From Galerina marginata (Eukaryota > Basidiomycota > Agaricomycetes > Agaricales > Galerinaceae): 64,000 nt of DNA. Position numbers and translations under genes: made by a program. Where the stretch lies: contig JAECYW010000037.1 in assembly GCA_023014335.1 (NCBI GenBank), positions 186,001-250,000 on the forward strand. The letters are read 5' to 3'. Of this stretch, positions 36,751 through 47,279 are shown piece after piece (the first letter of the stretch is position 1; each line of letters begins with the position of its first letter). The notes beneath the pieces are model-generated. The model saw nothing but the letters and a program-made list of their open reading frames with translations. It had not been told where the DNA came from and ran no database searches.

Positions 36751-36758
36751 TATATAAG
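36751..36758 (+). promoter_or_regulatory. TATA box of mini-exon gene B
   Basis: TATATAAG lies 55-62 bases upstream of the ATG at 36,813, a normal distance for a fungal core promoter. The mirror copy (57,786-57,793) is retained in the right arm, only 15 bases from the inserted element. Confidence 0.6.
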
Positions 36759-36812
36759 CCCATCTCCATCTCCCAACATAGCCTGACACGGCTCTCTTCC
36801 TTGCCATCCTTC

Positions 36813-39404
36813 ATGGTATGTCATTGGCCACTCTACAATGATGAATATCCCTTACCTTCTCGATTGTAGGCTGGAACCGAAGAAACATCTCAATGGAATG
36901 GCTTTCACGTTAAGTCTCTTCATTGCTGTGTGTTTGCCATTTATTCACGTACTAGACAGACAAGCCCCTCCCTAGGTTGGCAGGTTTCTTCAATCAGCGT
37001 TCGTTCTGGTTTCCTTGTCTGTCACCTCCCCCTCTTACACCACTTGGCGATTAGATTGGCTCTACTGCAGAACGAAAAGAGGAAACCGAAGGTCTTTGGA
37101 GCGGGTTTTCTGATAAGGTACAATCCCTACTTCACTCGTGCTTTCTTTTATTAATGTTCGTAGGATGAGAACATGGACTGGCAGCCCTCTTTTTCACGAT
37201 TTCCAGCGACGTCAGCTGGGTTCCTGGATTCTTCTGGAATGGTATGATTTTTCGTCAACGTACTGCTTTCTCTACTGAATTTGAGTTTTTAACGATCCAG
37301 ATACCAAACGCACCCCGCTTTTCTCAGGTCTGTCGCCGTTTATCCAGGTCATTGGCTGACCCCCACATCTCTGTACCAGTCAACGATTGGTATAAATCAG
37401 GCGAACGAAAATACTGATTGGCTCGGTTTTACGGCAGAAGACGTCGAAGTCAAGTGTCATCTTTCAAGGCGTTTTTCAATTTCCTGGTATGCTTACGATC
37501 CAACAGTCAGGAGCCAGTACCACTTGGCAGAATGCAGAACCAGTTCCAGTCAGTCCTATATCTGTATTTGATATGTTCGAGAGCTAGGCAGATACTAAGC
37601 AAATTATGTGAAGGAACCCAGAGGGTTCGACGACCTTTCTTCAACTGTTAGTCACCTTATTTCTCCGACTAATATGTCCACACTCATATCTATCAATAGG
37701 AAACTTCACCTTGGGAAATCACCGTAAGATAAAAGTTCCAAACAAGAAGCTCATGGTCCCATGCTCTTGGGGTTTGCTGATATAAAATTTTAGAACAGGT
37801 CGAGGTCAGGAAAGAATCAGAAGGGGCACGGAAAACATCGGGAGGTTTTCGTACGTAGAATTTGATTAATTGTCAAACCGACCGATTATTACTAAATTCT
37901 GTAGACCTCGACACCCTTTCAAAACCGCAAGAAGAGGTTTTGGAACAATGAGGTATATGGCCTGCCGCTTCGACTCCTTTCGGTGCTGAATTGATCTCAG
38001 GAAACCGAGCTTTTCACTGGTGAAGTCAGTGATGAGTCCGACGCCAGTCAAGTCTCGAATACGTCCCATAGACGGACGAGCGTAAAAGTGAGCTTTTTTT
38101 CTCACTATATTTTCTTTTCACTCATTGTTCTATTCAAGCGACGCGCAGGGCGTAGACAGTCGGTATCTGTATGTTTTCTGAACCGCAAACAAGTCCATTG
38201 CTAAACATTGGAGCTGCAGGATGACACTGGCCCCGATGATCTCCGAAGGTACGAAAAAAAGCACAGACCTGCCGAATTATTACGTTTGCAAGTTGGGTTC
38301 ATCATTGTTCTCTCGCCCCCTCACTGTTTCTGACACATTCAACAGGGAGATATCCGCGATCATGCGCGAATACTCACGAGAGTTGGGGTCGTCAATCCCG
38401 TGACGAACGAGCCCTACGACGTTGTTTTTGCCAATGCCAATGAACTAGAAATCTTCGAAAGTACCAAACATCCGAAACATGGTCCGTCAATCCAGTCGTT
38501 CAAAATTGATCTTACTTCCACACGATCTCGGTGGAATAAACGTTTGGCAGAAGTGTTCGCGAGCCACTTTTTGGCGACTGGACGATACGGTGAAGACCTG
38601 TCCAAAAAGGAGATCGCAGCTCGGTTCCTTGTACATTTGAAGACTTTACGCTTACGTCTCTGCGAAAGCCTTGAAGAAGAAGTGCCTCAAACGCGGCTCG
38701 ATGATGAAAGCCGGAAAGCCCGTGATATGAGACGGCGTGTGGTGAGTTTTTTCCTACTATGAATGGCATTGTCATAAAGCTCAATATTTTTGTTGTCCTT
38801 TCTTTAGTTGATGGAGCGTCGAGTGAATGCATGTTCTAGTTATTCCATGGATAAGTCCATGAAAGCCAGTCTCGCTCTTTTGAAAACCCTCCCATTGGAA
38901 ATTTGTAGCGGAGATGAAACATCGCATGACAGGGGAAAACAACGATACATAGTTGTGCAGCCGTTTTGGCGTCATCCTTCTCTTCATTATTGGTTTAGGG
39001 TCCTTGACCGATTGCACATGTCGACAAGATTCACGGAGATTCATAGGTTGAAACGCGGCGCCCTGCCCCGGATTCGAACGACTGCAAACCGAGTCGATCA
39101 TTCGGAAGCTCCGAGAAACCTACCCAGCAACTTTTACAACCCGGCATTCTTGGCGACTTTGGACGATTTGCAACGAGAGATGTTGAATATGAAACCGCCA
39201 GTAGAACCATATTTTTCCCCTGATATCCTTCGGTGAGCATCTCTTCCGTCTTAATCACATATGCTTTCTAACCCTATCTTTCAATCCAGTTTGTCGGAGA
39301 GGTACGCAAGAGTATCGAGTGTTGCAACGCCGCCGCTGCCCCATGACGACTCTTCACTTCCTCGTGGTCGAGAGAACTACTATCCACTTCCCCGTGTTAA
39401 TTGA
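36813..39404 (+). CDS. Mini-exon gene family member B
   Basis: A gene of many tiny exons. ATG 36813-36815 is followed directly by an intron; then 36870-36908, 36960-36983, 37055-37117, 37164-37241, 37301-37327 and 37381 onward keep phase and give AGTEETSQWNGFH, TSPSLGWQ, IGSTAERKEETEGLWSGFSD, MDWQPSFSRFPATS and DWLGFTAEDVE. Note the recurring W-x-GF motif (QWNGF, LWSGF, DWLGF). The middle (37.45-38.2 kb) is not fully resolved. Firm 3' exons are 38220-38291, 38346-38741, 38808-39232 and 39290-39404, containing VGVVNPVTNEPYDVVFANAN, FKIDLTSTRSRWNKRLAEVF, LEICSGDETSHDRGKQRYIV and VQPFWRHPSLHYWFRVLDRL. The 3' half matches gene A (14.5-15.6 kb). No known domain is recognised; function unknown. The left copy keeps its whole upstream region. 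Confidence 0.6.
37596..38095 (+). repeat. 500-bp block shared with 13,576-14,075
   Basis: Interior of gene B, introns included, nearly identical to the block upstream of gene A. Sequence on either side is much less similar, so the shared block is a patch and not part of uniform divergence. Confidence 0.85.
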
Positions 39405-39496
39405 ACGTTCTTATCCACGCGTGCATCTCCAACAATTAATTAACTTCCATTGCATTGATTTGCGTCCATGTCCTAGCGGGGTGGGAAGTGGTCAAT

Positions 39497-40712
39497 GTCG
39501 TAAAATATGCATAGTATTTCACCGACAAGTAATTTTAAATAGATTTTTACTAGTCATCCTTCATACATATAGTGTTCAAATTTTGGCGAGGGCACGCCGG
39601 TATTACATAAGTCTTCGGACTTTCGTTCCGACCTCGACGGCTCAGATCTTCAACACACACTTCAGTACGGTACGCATATCAATTACCTTTCCACCTGCGC
39701 TGCACTCACGACTTCACATATAGCCCATTTGTGTGTCTGTTACGAAGAAAACAGCAAGAAAGGACTTCAACAAAGGTTGGGAGCTGGAGATGTGATCATG
39801 ATGTGGTGCGGATGCAGCTTTCTGGCCAGCCAGAACACCAGATGTTGCTGAGCCGCAAAACGTTAGGAAAAATGATGCGCTCGTGATGTCCGTTCGGACT
39901 CATAATAATCAGCACGGCATAAGCTCTACGGGCTCTTTTACTAACGGTAGGTCTGTCGCGATCGTCATTTTGTCAGGACACATCGACCACCCACATCACT
40001 CTTTCACCCAGAAACCGAGGTCGCAGGTATAAGCCCCATGTCACCGAGAGGGCCCCAATTACCCAGAACACGAGAAACAGGGTTTTAGAAACCGCAAGCT
40101 GAGTGATATTCGGCGAACGGCCCTGCTCATCCCCGTGTTTATTATAACAATATACTTATATCCCTCAGGAAACATTTGACCCGCCAATCCCGACTGTACC
40201 CAACCCAACGGCCAGCCACTCTGTAATCTGGCGGTGTTCAGCAGGACCTTGACTGTTCATGCCTATCGCGCGGCAAGACTAATTTAGTATCCAAAGTCCA
40301 TCCGCACGGTCACTTTCGACCTCTTCCTTGATTGCGCCAGCCCTTCTTGACGGGATTGCTCGCACTGCCATCTGACAATACTATATCATGTCCGTTAAAA
40401 GATTTTATTAAATGGTACATACAACAAGAACAAAAGATGGGGTAGGAACCAAAAGATAGGTTTATATATTTCAATTTGACTAGCATAATGACGAGGACGA
40501 GGACATTGTAGTTGCAATTCGGCAGTTAATTAGCAATGTGTTGGACGGCATTGATATACTACGCTGGTAGGAAAAAGGCACGGCCGCGAGATTGTCCTGA
40601 TACTACGTAGTCATCAGTGTTCTAACTTCAGCAAACCGAGTTTATTCAGATCAGAAATATTTTGTCTCCATTCAATAACAGTTGTACAAGTTTTCAAGAA
40701 TTCGAAAAAGAA
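39497..40712. other. Intergenic, no supported gene
   Basis: About 1.2 kb just inside the left arm. The match to the right arm ends sharply at GTGGTCAAT. Mostly AT-rich sequence with short frames, none supported. Confidence 0.4.
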
Positions 40713-41489
40713 TTAGTATGCACGATGTCTAGAAGCTGGAACAGAATCGAGAAAAAGGCCGAGAAAGTAGCGACGTCCTTGGGACACCCTTGGGATTCTT
40801 TCCCTGCGGCCTTGAGCTCTACGAGCTACCTGGGTCAACCCAGAATACAGGCGGTTCAAAATTGGGCAGAGTACGGGCGTTCTACGAACTGGTTTGTCGC
40901 ATTCGGGACATGGATAAGAGAAGTAATTCAAGGGATCCCTTCCGGTGCTAAGCAGTTCTTCTTGCATGGCTCTAACGCTGCACAAATCACTGGGAATATC
41001 GGGTATGTTGGTCAAGAGCTCCATGTCGTGCAAACTGCGCAACCGTTGCTGAAGAGTCTCTTTGAAGGAAAGACCGATGCAGGCTGCGCAAAATGTATGA
41101 CCACAGGCCAAACTATCAAAATCAGATATTAATATGGTTTAAACGTAAAAAGAGAGTGATAAACTTACGATGCGGGGAGCTGCATCGATGACTCACATAG
41201 TCTACAATGCTCTCTGTCGAGTATTTCCTTAATCTGTGCTTGGAGGTCAGGAGTAATCATCAGAGGTTAGAAGAAACAAACCCAATCTAATTGTCGGGAC
41301 AAATCGCGGTTCTTACTCTCAATTACGTTCATTCGCTACATGATTAAAGACTTGAGCAATAGCAACTGTAAGAGGATCGAAAGGTCCACTTACATTCAAG
41401 ATCGGTAAGAAGCAATCCCTGACGTCTGGCTCTGGACAAGCTATAGGTCCAGGAACATTATCGTTGGCAGAGGCGTGATTCATTTCCAT
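40713..41489 (-). CDS. RING-finger protein 1, long-loop type
   Basis: Minus strand, ATG at 41489 (MEMNHASANDNVPGPIACPE). The last intron (41114-41168) is firm and joins CRLCESSMQLPAS to LACGHTFCAACIG. The RING is C-x2-C, C-x-H-x2-C-x2-C, then 56 residues, then CPEC, a loop longer than the usual maximum of about 48. RING fingers of this HC type usually act as E3 ubiquitin ligases. The second intron is uncertain: a donor after about 41,394 or one near 41,327 is needed to reach the frame of QIKEILDREHCRLC. The protein ends after a basic tail (RRAQGRRERIPR). It shares architecture with the plus-strand gene at 45.5 kb, and both have a coil-like segment before the finger. Confidence 0.6.
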
Positions 41490-42820
41490 GGTGAGGTGGA
41501 GGGGATGGGGCGGTTTGAGGCGACTTTTAATGGGCAAGAACTATGGCAGTCGGTCAGTCTAATGCGACATATATATAGCTCCATGACAAAGAAGAGGGAT
41601 TGAGAATAATTTGCGATCGCAGTTGAGTGGGTGTGCAAAGGGACCTTGGACAGATAAGAAGAACCATGCATGAAAAAAGGTCTGTCAGCCGCTTAGAACA
41701 GTTCTAAGATAAAGTCAAGTGACCTCGATAAAGGCGCCACGTTTGGCGTCTTTGTAGAGATGCTAAAGACGTAAAGACATCGTGGATCTTCAGCGAGCAA
41801 GGTACAAAGACGAAGAACAGACTGAGACGATGCCGACGACAAAGACGCGACTCGAGGCAGATCGAGCGTCACCGTGAGTTCCCGGATCCGGCAATTGACA
41901 TTGTAAATCTAATCTAATCTACTTACTATCACGTGCAATGGGATTCAAACGGTCAGGGAGATTCAAAACCGTGTCTACAGCTTGCAAAACACTGCATCTC
42001 TGCCAATTTTTTTGCATATTCTACCCTTTATCTCAGCTTCACGAATATGCAAAAAATCTGAGGAAAAGTTGACTTGAGCCTGTTGTGGACGGTGTTCTCT
42101 CGAGACTACTCACATCAAAATGTAATAAATTTGTGTCTCAAGCTCGAACAACCTCGATTTAGAGCACAAAATTTTGGAGATGAATTTGTATACGAAGAAT
42201 TGGATGCATAAGTGAGTGTAGCACCGAAAGTAGACGAAAAGGTCGAAAAAGCGCGACGAAATCGTGACACTTTAAAGGATTTCTCCGCTTTCGGCTCGCT
42301 GGAAGATTCCGTGACTTCACGTTACTTTTTTTTGACCGCCTTCATTTTGAGCTCAATTCTACACTAAATGTCTCAAAATTTGGTATTAGAAATCCTTAAG
42401 ATAAATAGAAAGTCCTTGCAAATTTTGGTAAAGATTGAAGAAAAACCCGTTGTGGAATTTGAGATTCAAAATCGCTTGTCGGAGTTTTTGAATCTCCTTG
42501 GGCTTGATATGTATGGCTAATTTAATCTAGGACGCTTGCCTCAATTTTCACCAAATACGGCAATAATTTCTGGCTCTCGTCATTTACTAATCTGGACGAT
42601 TTTTTTTTTGGGAGGCGGACTGCCCGAAAACAAAATTTTCAACCACCGTGGTCCGTGTCCTAGGTCAAATCCCTGAAAGGTCATAGCGAAGGTCATATGC
42701 ATATATTTACTAATTATCTTAATTCGATTTTAAGTACTATAGTGCCTCGTACCGACTAGTAACTCGGCAAATGCATGTGCGAGGCAAGTGATAGATAAGA
42801 GGAAAAGATATGTCGAAGGC
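41490..42820. other. Intergenic, AT-rich
   Basis: About 1.3 kb without a supported gene. It contains homopolymer T and A tracts and only short frames. Confidence 0.4.
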
Positions 42821-43977
42821 TCAGACTAGGAAAGCCCTGACAAAAAAACAACGAAGAGAAAGCGCGTGTACTATTTCCTCCTCAGGCATTGGGCCGCCGA
42901 TCAGGAGAGTGTTGCTGGCTGTAGTTTGCAACTCGTCGATGGCCGAACGGATTCTATCGACTCTAACTTCCAAGTCAAAGATCAACATCCGGAGTCTTCG
43001 AACGACCTTCCCAGCTCGATTCAACAGGCTCAGGTGCACCCGAGTGTCTGATAATAGACGACGATTTCCACCTAGAACAGTCCATAGACTTCCGGAGATG
43101 TCGGCTAGGTCCGTCTTCATTGTGTTATTGTGCAAAAGATCAGAGAGCATCTCAAGTGCCCAATCCAGAACAACCAGGTCTTCATGTGTATCCTGGTGGA
43201 GTTGGGCGAGGGTGTGGTTCAAAGCTTCGTAGCCTTTAAGGACATGAAGAAATGCATGTTCAAGACGTTCTTGTCGATGAGGAGGCTGGGACCGCCTAAA
43301 GGAAAGAAAACCCAGTATGTGTTTCGTCCAGCGACGTGACGATCTGTGAGCCAAAGACGTCAAAAATCGAGAGGATGCCAAAATCCTGATGGGAGATGGT
43401 ATATTAGGGAAATGCTGATGCGCATGAGCAAATAGACGTACAAATCAAGGGACGATAGCAGCCGTGCCTTGTACTTCTCCAAACCAAGAACAGAATCCTT
43501 TGCTATGAGCCGGACCTCCTTCAAGTGGGAGGAAATCTTCGTTGCGTTGTTGAAAAAATCGCCCATGATTATGGCATGAATTTCGTCCAAAGAGAGAATG
43601 ATTTCACGAAGCTCCCATCCCAGACCAGTGGGGTTGTCGTTCGACACGGGGACGTCATGAGAAAGGCCGGAAAACCGGTCGACAGGAACAGACAAAATGT
43701 CGCCAAATTCTTGGAGCTTCAAATTGGAATGAAAAGGTGGGAAGGCGCCTGCTTTGGCACGTGAAGGTCCGGATCTCTCGCAGAGAGGAAGCCAGGAAAA
43801 AGCGGGCAAAATGCATGCCATTCGGATGTAAATATTCGGGGTAGAAGCCGATGACGGAGGCGAAGCGATGGTGGAGCAAAACTGGCCCGAACCTATGACG
43901 GGTACGGAACACAGCGGGAAGAGGACGAATTCATAGAGGCAAAACACCGCAAAAACAGTTTTGACGAAGTACCACAT
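42821..43977 (-). CDS. Hypothetical helical protein with hydrophobic N-terminus
   Basis: Two exons on the minus strand, 43442-43977 and 42821-43385, joined by a 56-base intron with a GTACGT donor that keeps frame (SLDL to ILASSRFLTS); 1,101 bases, 366 residues. The N-terminus (MWYFVKTVFAVFCLYEFVLF) could be a signal anchor. The rest is mostly amphipathic helix: LREIILSLDEIHAIIMGDFF, LEKYKARLLSSL, EDLVVLDWALEMLSDLLHNN, KVVRRLRMLIFDLEVRVDRI. No catalytic motif is recognised. A decayed copy of its first exon lies at 25.7 kb, so the family has moved or been duplicated locally. It sits between the two RING genes, but nothing shows a shared role. Confidence 0.55.
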
Positions 43978-44700
43978 CAAGGTGACGGATGCTGGGGAGT
44001 TGTGGCGAAAACGGCAGCGAATTTAACGAAGGCGTCTTATTTGTGAGTCGGGGCATGATTTATATCGAACGGGAGTGCACAGGGAGAAGGATAATGAGCG
44101 ACAAAGGCCCATTGCAATGTGCATTACAGGGCAAGGACCTCGAGATCCATAAACAATCTATGTGGCACGTCAGTATTTTTTTGTTACACAACCCACTGGA
44201 TACGCACGTTGACCAAGAGATGAGCATGAGTGCCCTCCAATGTCCTAAGTTCAATACATGACAATAGGATAAGCGGCGCTAGTAGCCAATAGCTCGAAAT
44301 CCGTTCGAATTCTAAACTTCTAAGCCGCGATCAAGGCAATGTCTGCCACTGTCACCCTCGTGACTTCCTGTCGCGTCAACGCGTCACCGCGTCACCGCTT
44401 ATTAAATATTACCTCCTGAACCTAACAAGCCACTGTCAATGTTGCCCTAATCAGAATCAAATCCTTAGGACTGGACGATCTACCTCAATCTTGTCTCGCT
44501 AAAAAGCTAATCCAACCTGTACGGACTTGAAGATGATTGAAAAAGTCTTCATACGCGACTCGAGCTGTCATGGTTGGCTTTGTCAAGTTCTGCGTAGCCC
44601 AGCTGCTTGCGCATCTAGAGGAGCTATCTACTGGGCTTACAATTGCAAAAGTCGAAATGAGATGTCGATCTTTACTCCCAACCGCAGCACCATGAGGGAA
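43978..44700. other. Intergenic, no supported gene
   Basis: About 720 bases upstream of the minus-strand helical gene; presumably its promoter region. Contains a short GCGTCAACGCGTCACCGCGTC run near 44,374. Confidence 0.35.
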
Positions 44701-44718
44701 TCCGGGTGTTTATAACCG

Positions 44719-45220
44719 AGTGGCAAGTACACGATGTATACATACAAAGGTACGCACGGAGGTCAAGGCTAAAATGAGGGATGATAACGGTTTCTATTCT
44801 CAGCCACGAGGGAAACTGGGTGTTGGCAGAGCCACCAAGTGGCAAGTACACGAGGTACTCGACGCGCGTACAAAGGTACGTACGGAGGTAAAGGCTAAAA
44901 TGAAAATGAAAAAGGACAATGACGCGTCTCTATTCTCAGCCGCAGGACCACGACGAGGGGAATTGGGTGTTTACAACTTGCAGAGCCACCAAGTGGCAAG
45001 TACACGAGGTCAGCACGAGGTACTCGACGCACGTACAAAGGTACGTACGGAGATCTGGGTGTTTACAGGCTTGCAGAGTGTCACCGAGTGGCAAGTCCAC
45101 GAGGTACGTGTACAAAAGTACATACAGAGGTCAAGGCTAAATGAGACTTGCAGAATCATCGAGAGGCAAGTACACGAGGTACGTACAAAGGTACGTACGG
45201 AGGTAAAGGCTACAAGCCAA
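44719..45220 (+). repeat. Five-unit imperfect tandem repeat (minisatellite-like)
   Basis: Five units, about 70-150 bases apart, share GTGGCAAGTACACGAGGTA followed by TACAAAGGTACGTACGGAGG and TAAAGGCTA. They start near 44,719, 44,841, 44,991, 45,088 and 45,160. Spacers repeat GGGTGTTTAC and GCAGAGCCACCAA. An open frame runs through most of the array and encodes WQVHEV and TKVRTEVKAK repeats, but no splice or start evidence supports it as a gene. A related single unit lies near 22,670 in reverse. Confidence 0.7.
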
Positions 45221-45491
45221 TTTATTTTTCACTTGACTTCGGCAGATGTTTAGTTGCCTTTCTTTTGTGGTACGAAATCCTAATATCTTCCGCGTTATTA
45301 TCGGCGTAAGACATAACCTCCTCCAGAAAGCTGAGTTCTTTGCAATTGCGGATTTTCATGTCTTTGTTTCGATACTAAGAAAGCTCTTCATAGGTCTTTT
45401 TGAGTCTTACCTCCAGGATTGCGTACATATATAAGTAAAAGGCAACTGTTAGAACACCCCATCCGATTTGCTCCATCACCTTCGCCAGGAC

Positions 45492-46417
45492 ATGAAAGAT
45501 AGCTCCCCTCGAACTCGCAGGGTCGTTTCTCCGCATCCTGTCACAAGAAAGCCCAAGAATGGACAATCCAGTCTCGCGACATCAACATTTTGTTCAACTT
45601 CGGTATCCCTTTCCTCACCGGGCGCCTCAACTTCGGCCGCAAGTCGCCAATTGCAAAAATTTCCTTCCATTTCCTCCATTCACTCCAATGACTCAGACTA
45701 TCTCCCGACCATTTCCGAATTCTTGGAGGATGTTATGGCCAGAACCCCTGTGAGTAATATTCAAGTATTCATCCAGTCAACCCTATTCACCCATTAAACT
45801 CCAGAAGAAAAAGACGGAATTACAGGAACTCAAGGACTTGATTCAAGAGGTATGTAATTTAAATTACTTTGTTACCTAAGGTCTAATGTACTTTCGTGAC
45901 TTCCCTATGCCCAGCTTATTCATGTCTTTCAAACGGATGGTGCTTGTAGTATTTGCTTCCGGTTGATGGTCTTTCCGTTTAGGTCAGTGTTTTGAGGTTA
46001 CTCGAATACCATTTTGCAACTTATTGATAATGCATCAGTTTCCCGTGCGGACATTCCTTCTGTGGCCACTGCATTCGCAAGGGATTTGAAATCCAGCTAA
46101 GGCAGCGCCTGCATCAGCTTTCCCGGAAAGGAGGCCTCCCTAATTTACCTCTTCCTGCAACGAGGTCTCAGTTGCGTAGGCTTACTGCGCGTATCAAGGC
46201 CGTTGGACAGGACCCAGCGCATTGTTTTGTGTACTCGTGCCCAACTTGCCGAGCCGAAGTCAAGGACGCTCGCCCAAATTATCAGTTTGCTTCTTTGTTC
46301 TCCAGGGTGCGGGCCATAATGCTGAAAGATATTCCCGAATCAGAAGTAGCTTTAGAAGGGGAGAACGAAACAGACTTCTTGCTTGGGCTGTTTCTTCCCT
46401 CGTCTATGCATAATTGA
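45492..46417 (+). CDS. RING-finger protein 2, long-loop type
   Basis: Four exons: 45492-45749, 45805-45849, 45915-45982 and 46039-46417; 750 bases, 249 residues, phases consistent. The N-terminus is Ser/Thr/Pro-rich (SLSSPGASTSAASRQ), then a short coil (KKKTELQELKDLIQELIHVF) leads into the RING: CSICFRLMVFPFSFPCGHSF, CGHCI, 55 residues, then CPTC. The intron at 45983-46038 splits the finger. The loop of 55 residues (FEIQLRQRLHQLSRK and RRLTARIKAVGQDP) is basic and helical and matches the length and position of the loop in RING 1. It is probably an E3 ubiquitin ligase; the substrate is unknown. Confidence 0.72.
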
Positions 46418-47279
46418 TACAGACAAAGAGAGTTCCTTCATTCCAGATTCCTCTATCCTATAGTGTATGAATATATTGTATACAACCATTATTTCCAACT
46501 CAATCTGATACCGACTTTGCCAACACCCCATCTGGTCCAAGATATATCTTTCTGAATGAGGCGCAAGAACAGAATGGACAAGGCTTTTTTTTGGCCGATT
46601 TCTCAACTGGTAACCTATGATCACGTTCGCCTATGACGAGACGCAAGGCTCGGTGGGAAGTACGAACACACTATAATCATCCCTTGAATGAGATCTGAGG
46701 GAGAAGATCCTATAGCTACTTGTTTCACGGTGTACTGCACTGCTGTTGAATCATTTTGGTTGCATACGTGCGACGCTTTCCGCGAATCACTACAGTAAAT
46801 ATAGACCCAGGAGCAATCAACCCACTGGAAGACCGCCGTGGCTAATCGACAGAAGCACTGACTACTGGCGTGCTTGACGTTCCTTGATCGGTCCGTAGTA
46901 TATCTTGCCGGGGAGCATACGAAGAAACCGTGAGTACCAGGTCAAATCAATTGAGAAGAAAGAAAAATTACCTGATCGCCGACAAGGATATTAGTTAGTC
47001 ACAATAAAGAGAATCGAGACGACGAATGCACCTTGGCTTCTAAGATTGATAAAAGTTTGGGCCCTCCCAACTAGCACTATATTCGAACTATAATAAAAAA
47101 CGAGCGTCTACAACCAACACCGACAGAGAGACCAAAAACACGCAAGGCAAGTAACGCAATCAACCTAACAAAATCACCCTTGGCAGTGGCGAAATCGATA
47201 CCCTTCCCAGACTCGATAATCCGCCACCAATATTAATTCTTCACATGTCAATGCAGCTTCGGATAGATCTCCTACAAAA
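46418..47279. other. Intergenic, no supported gene
   Basis: About 860 bases between RING 2 and the decayed E1 gene; no coding homology recognised. Confidence 0.4.

Larger units (their letters stand above)
36138..39496 (+). repeat. Left arm of a large inverted duplication
   Basis: 36,736-39,496 pairs with 55,042-57,808 on the opposite strand (coordinate sum 94,544, apart from one 6-base indel near 39,418 where the right arm has an extra GTGCAC-type unit). 36,205-36,742 pairs with 62,822-63,359 (sum 99,564), and a more diverged extension reaches 36,138/63,426. Proteins read from the two arms differ at only a few residues. The left arm is continuous where the right arm is split by a 5-kb element. 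Confidence 0.93.

Noticed and set aside
40662..41132. 156-codon plus-strand frame opposite RING 1
   Set aside because: The minus strand encodes a spliced RING finger with ordered Cys and His residues, so the plus frame is a shadow.
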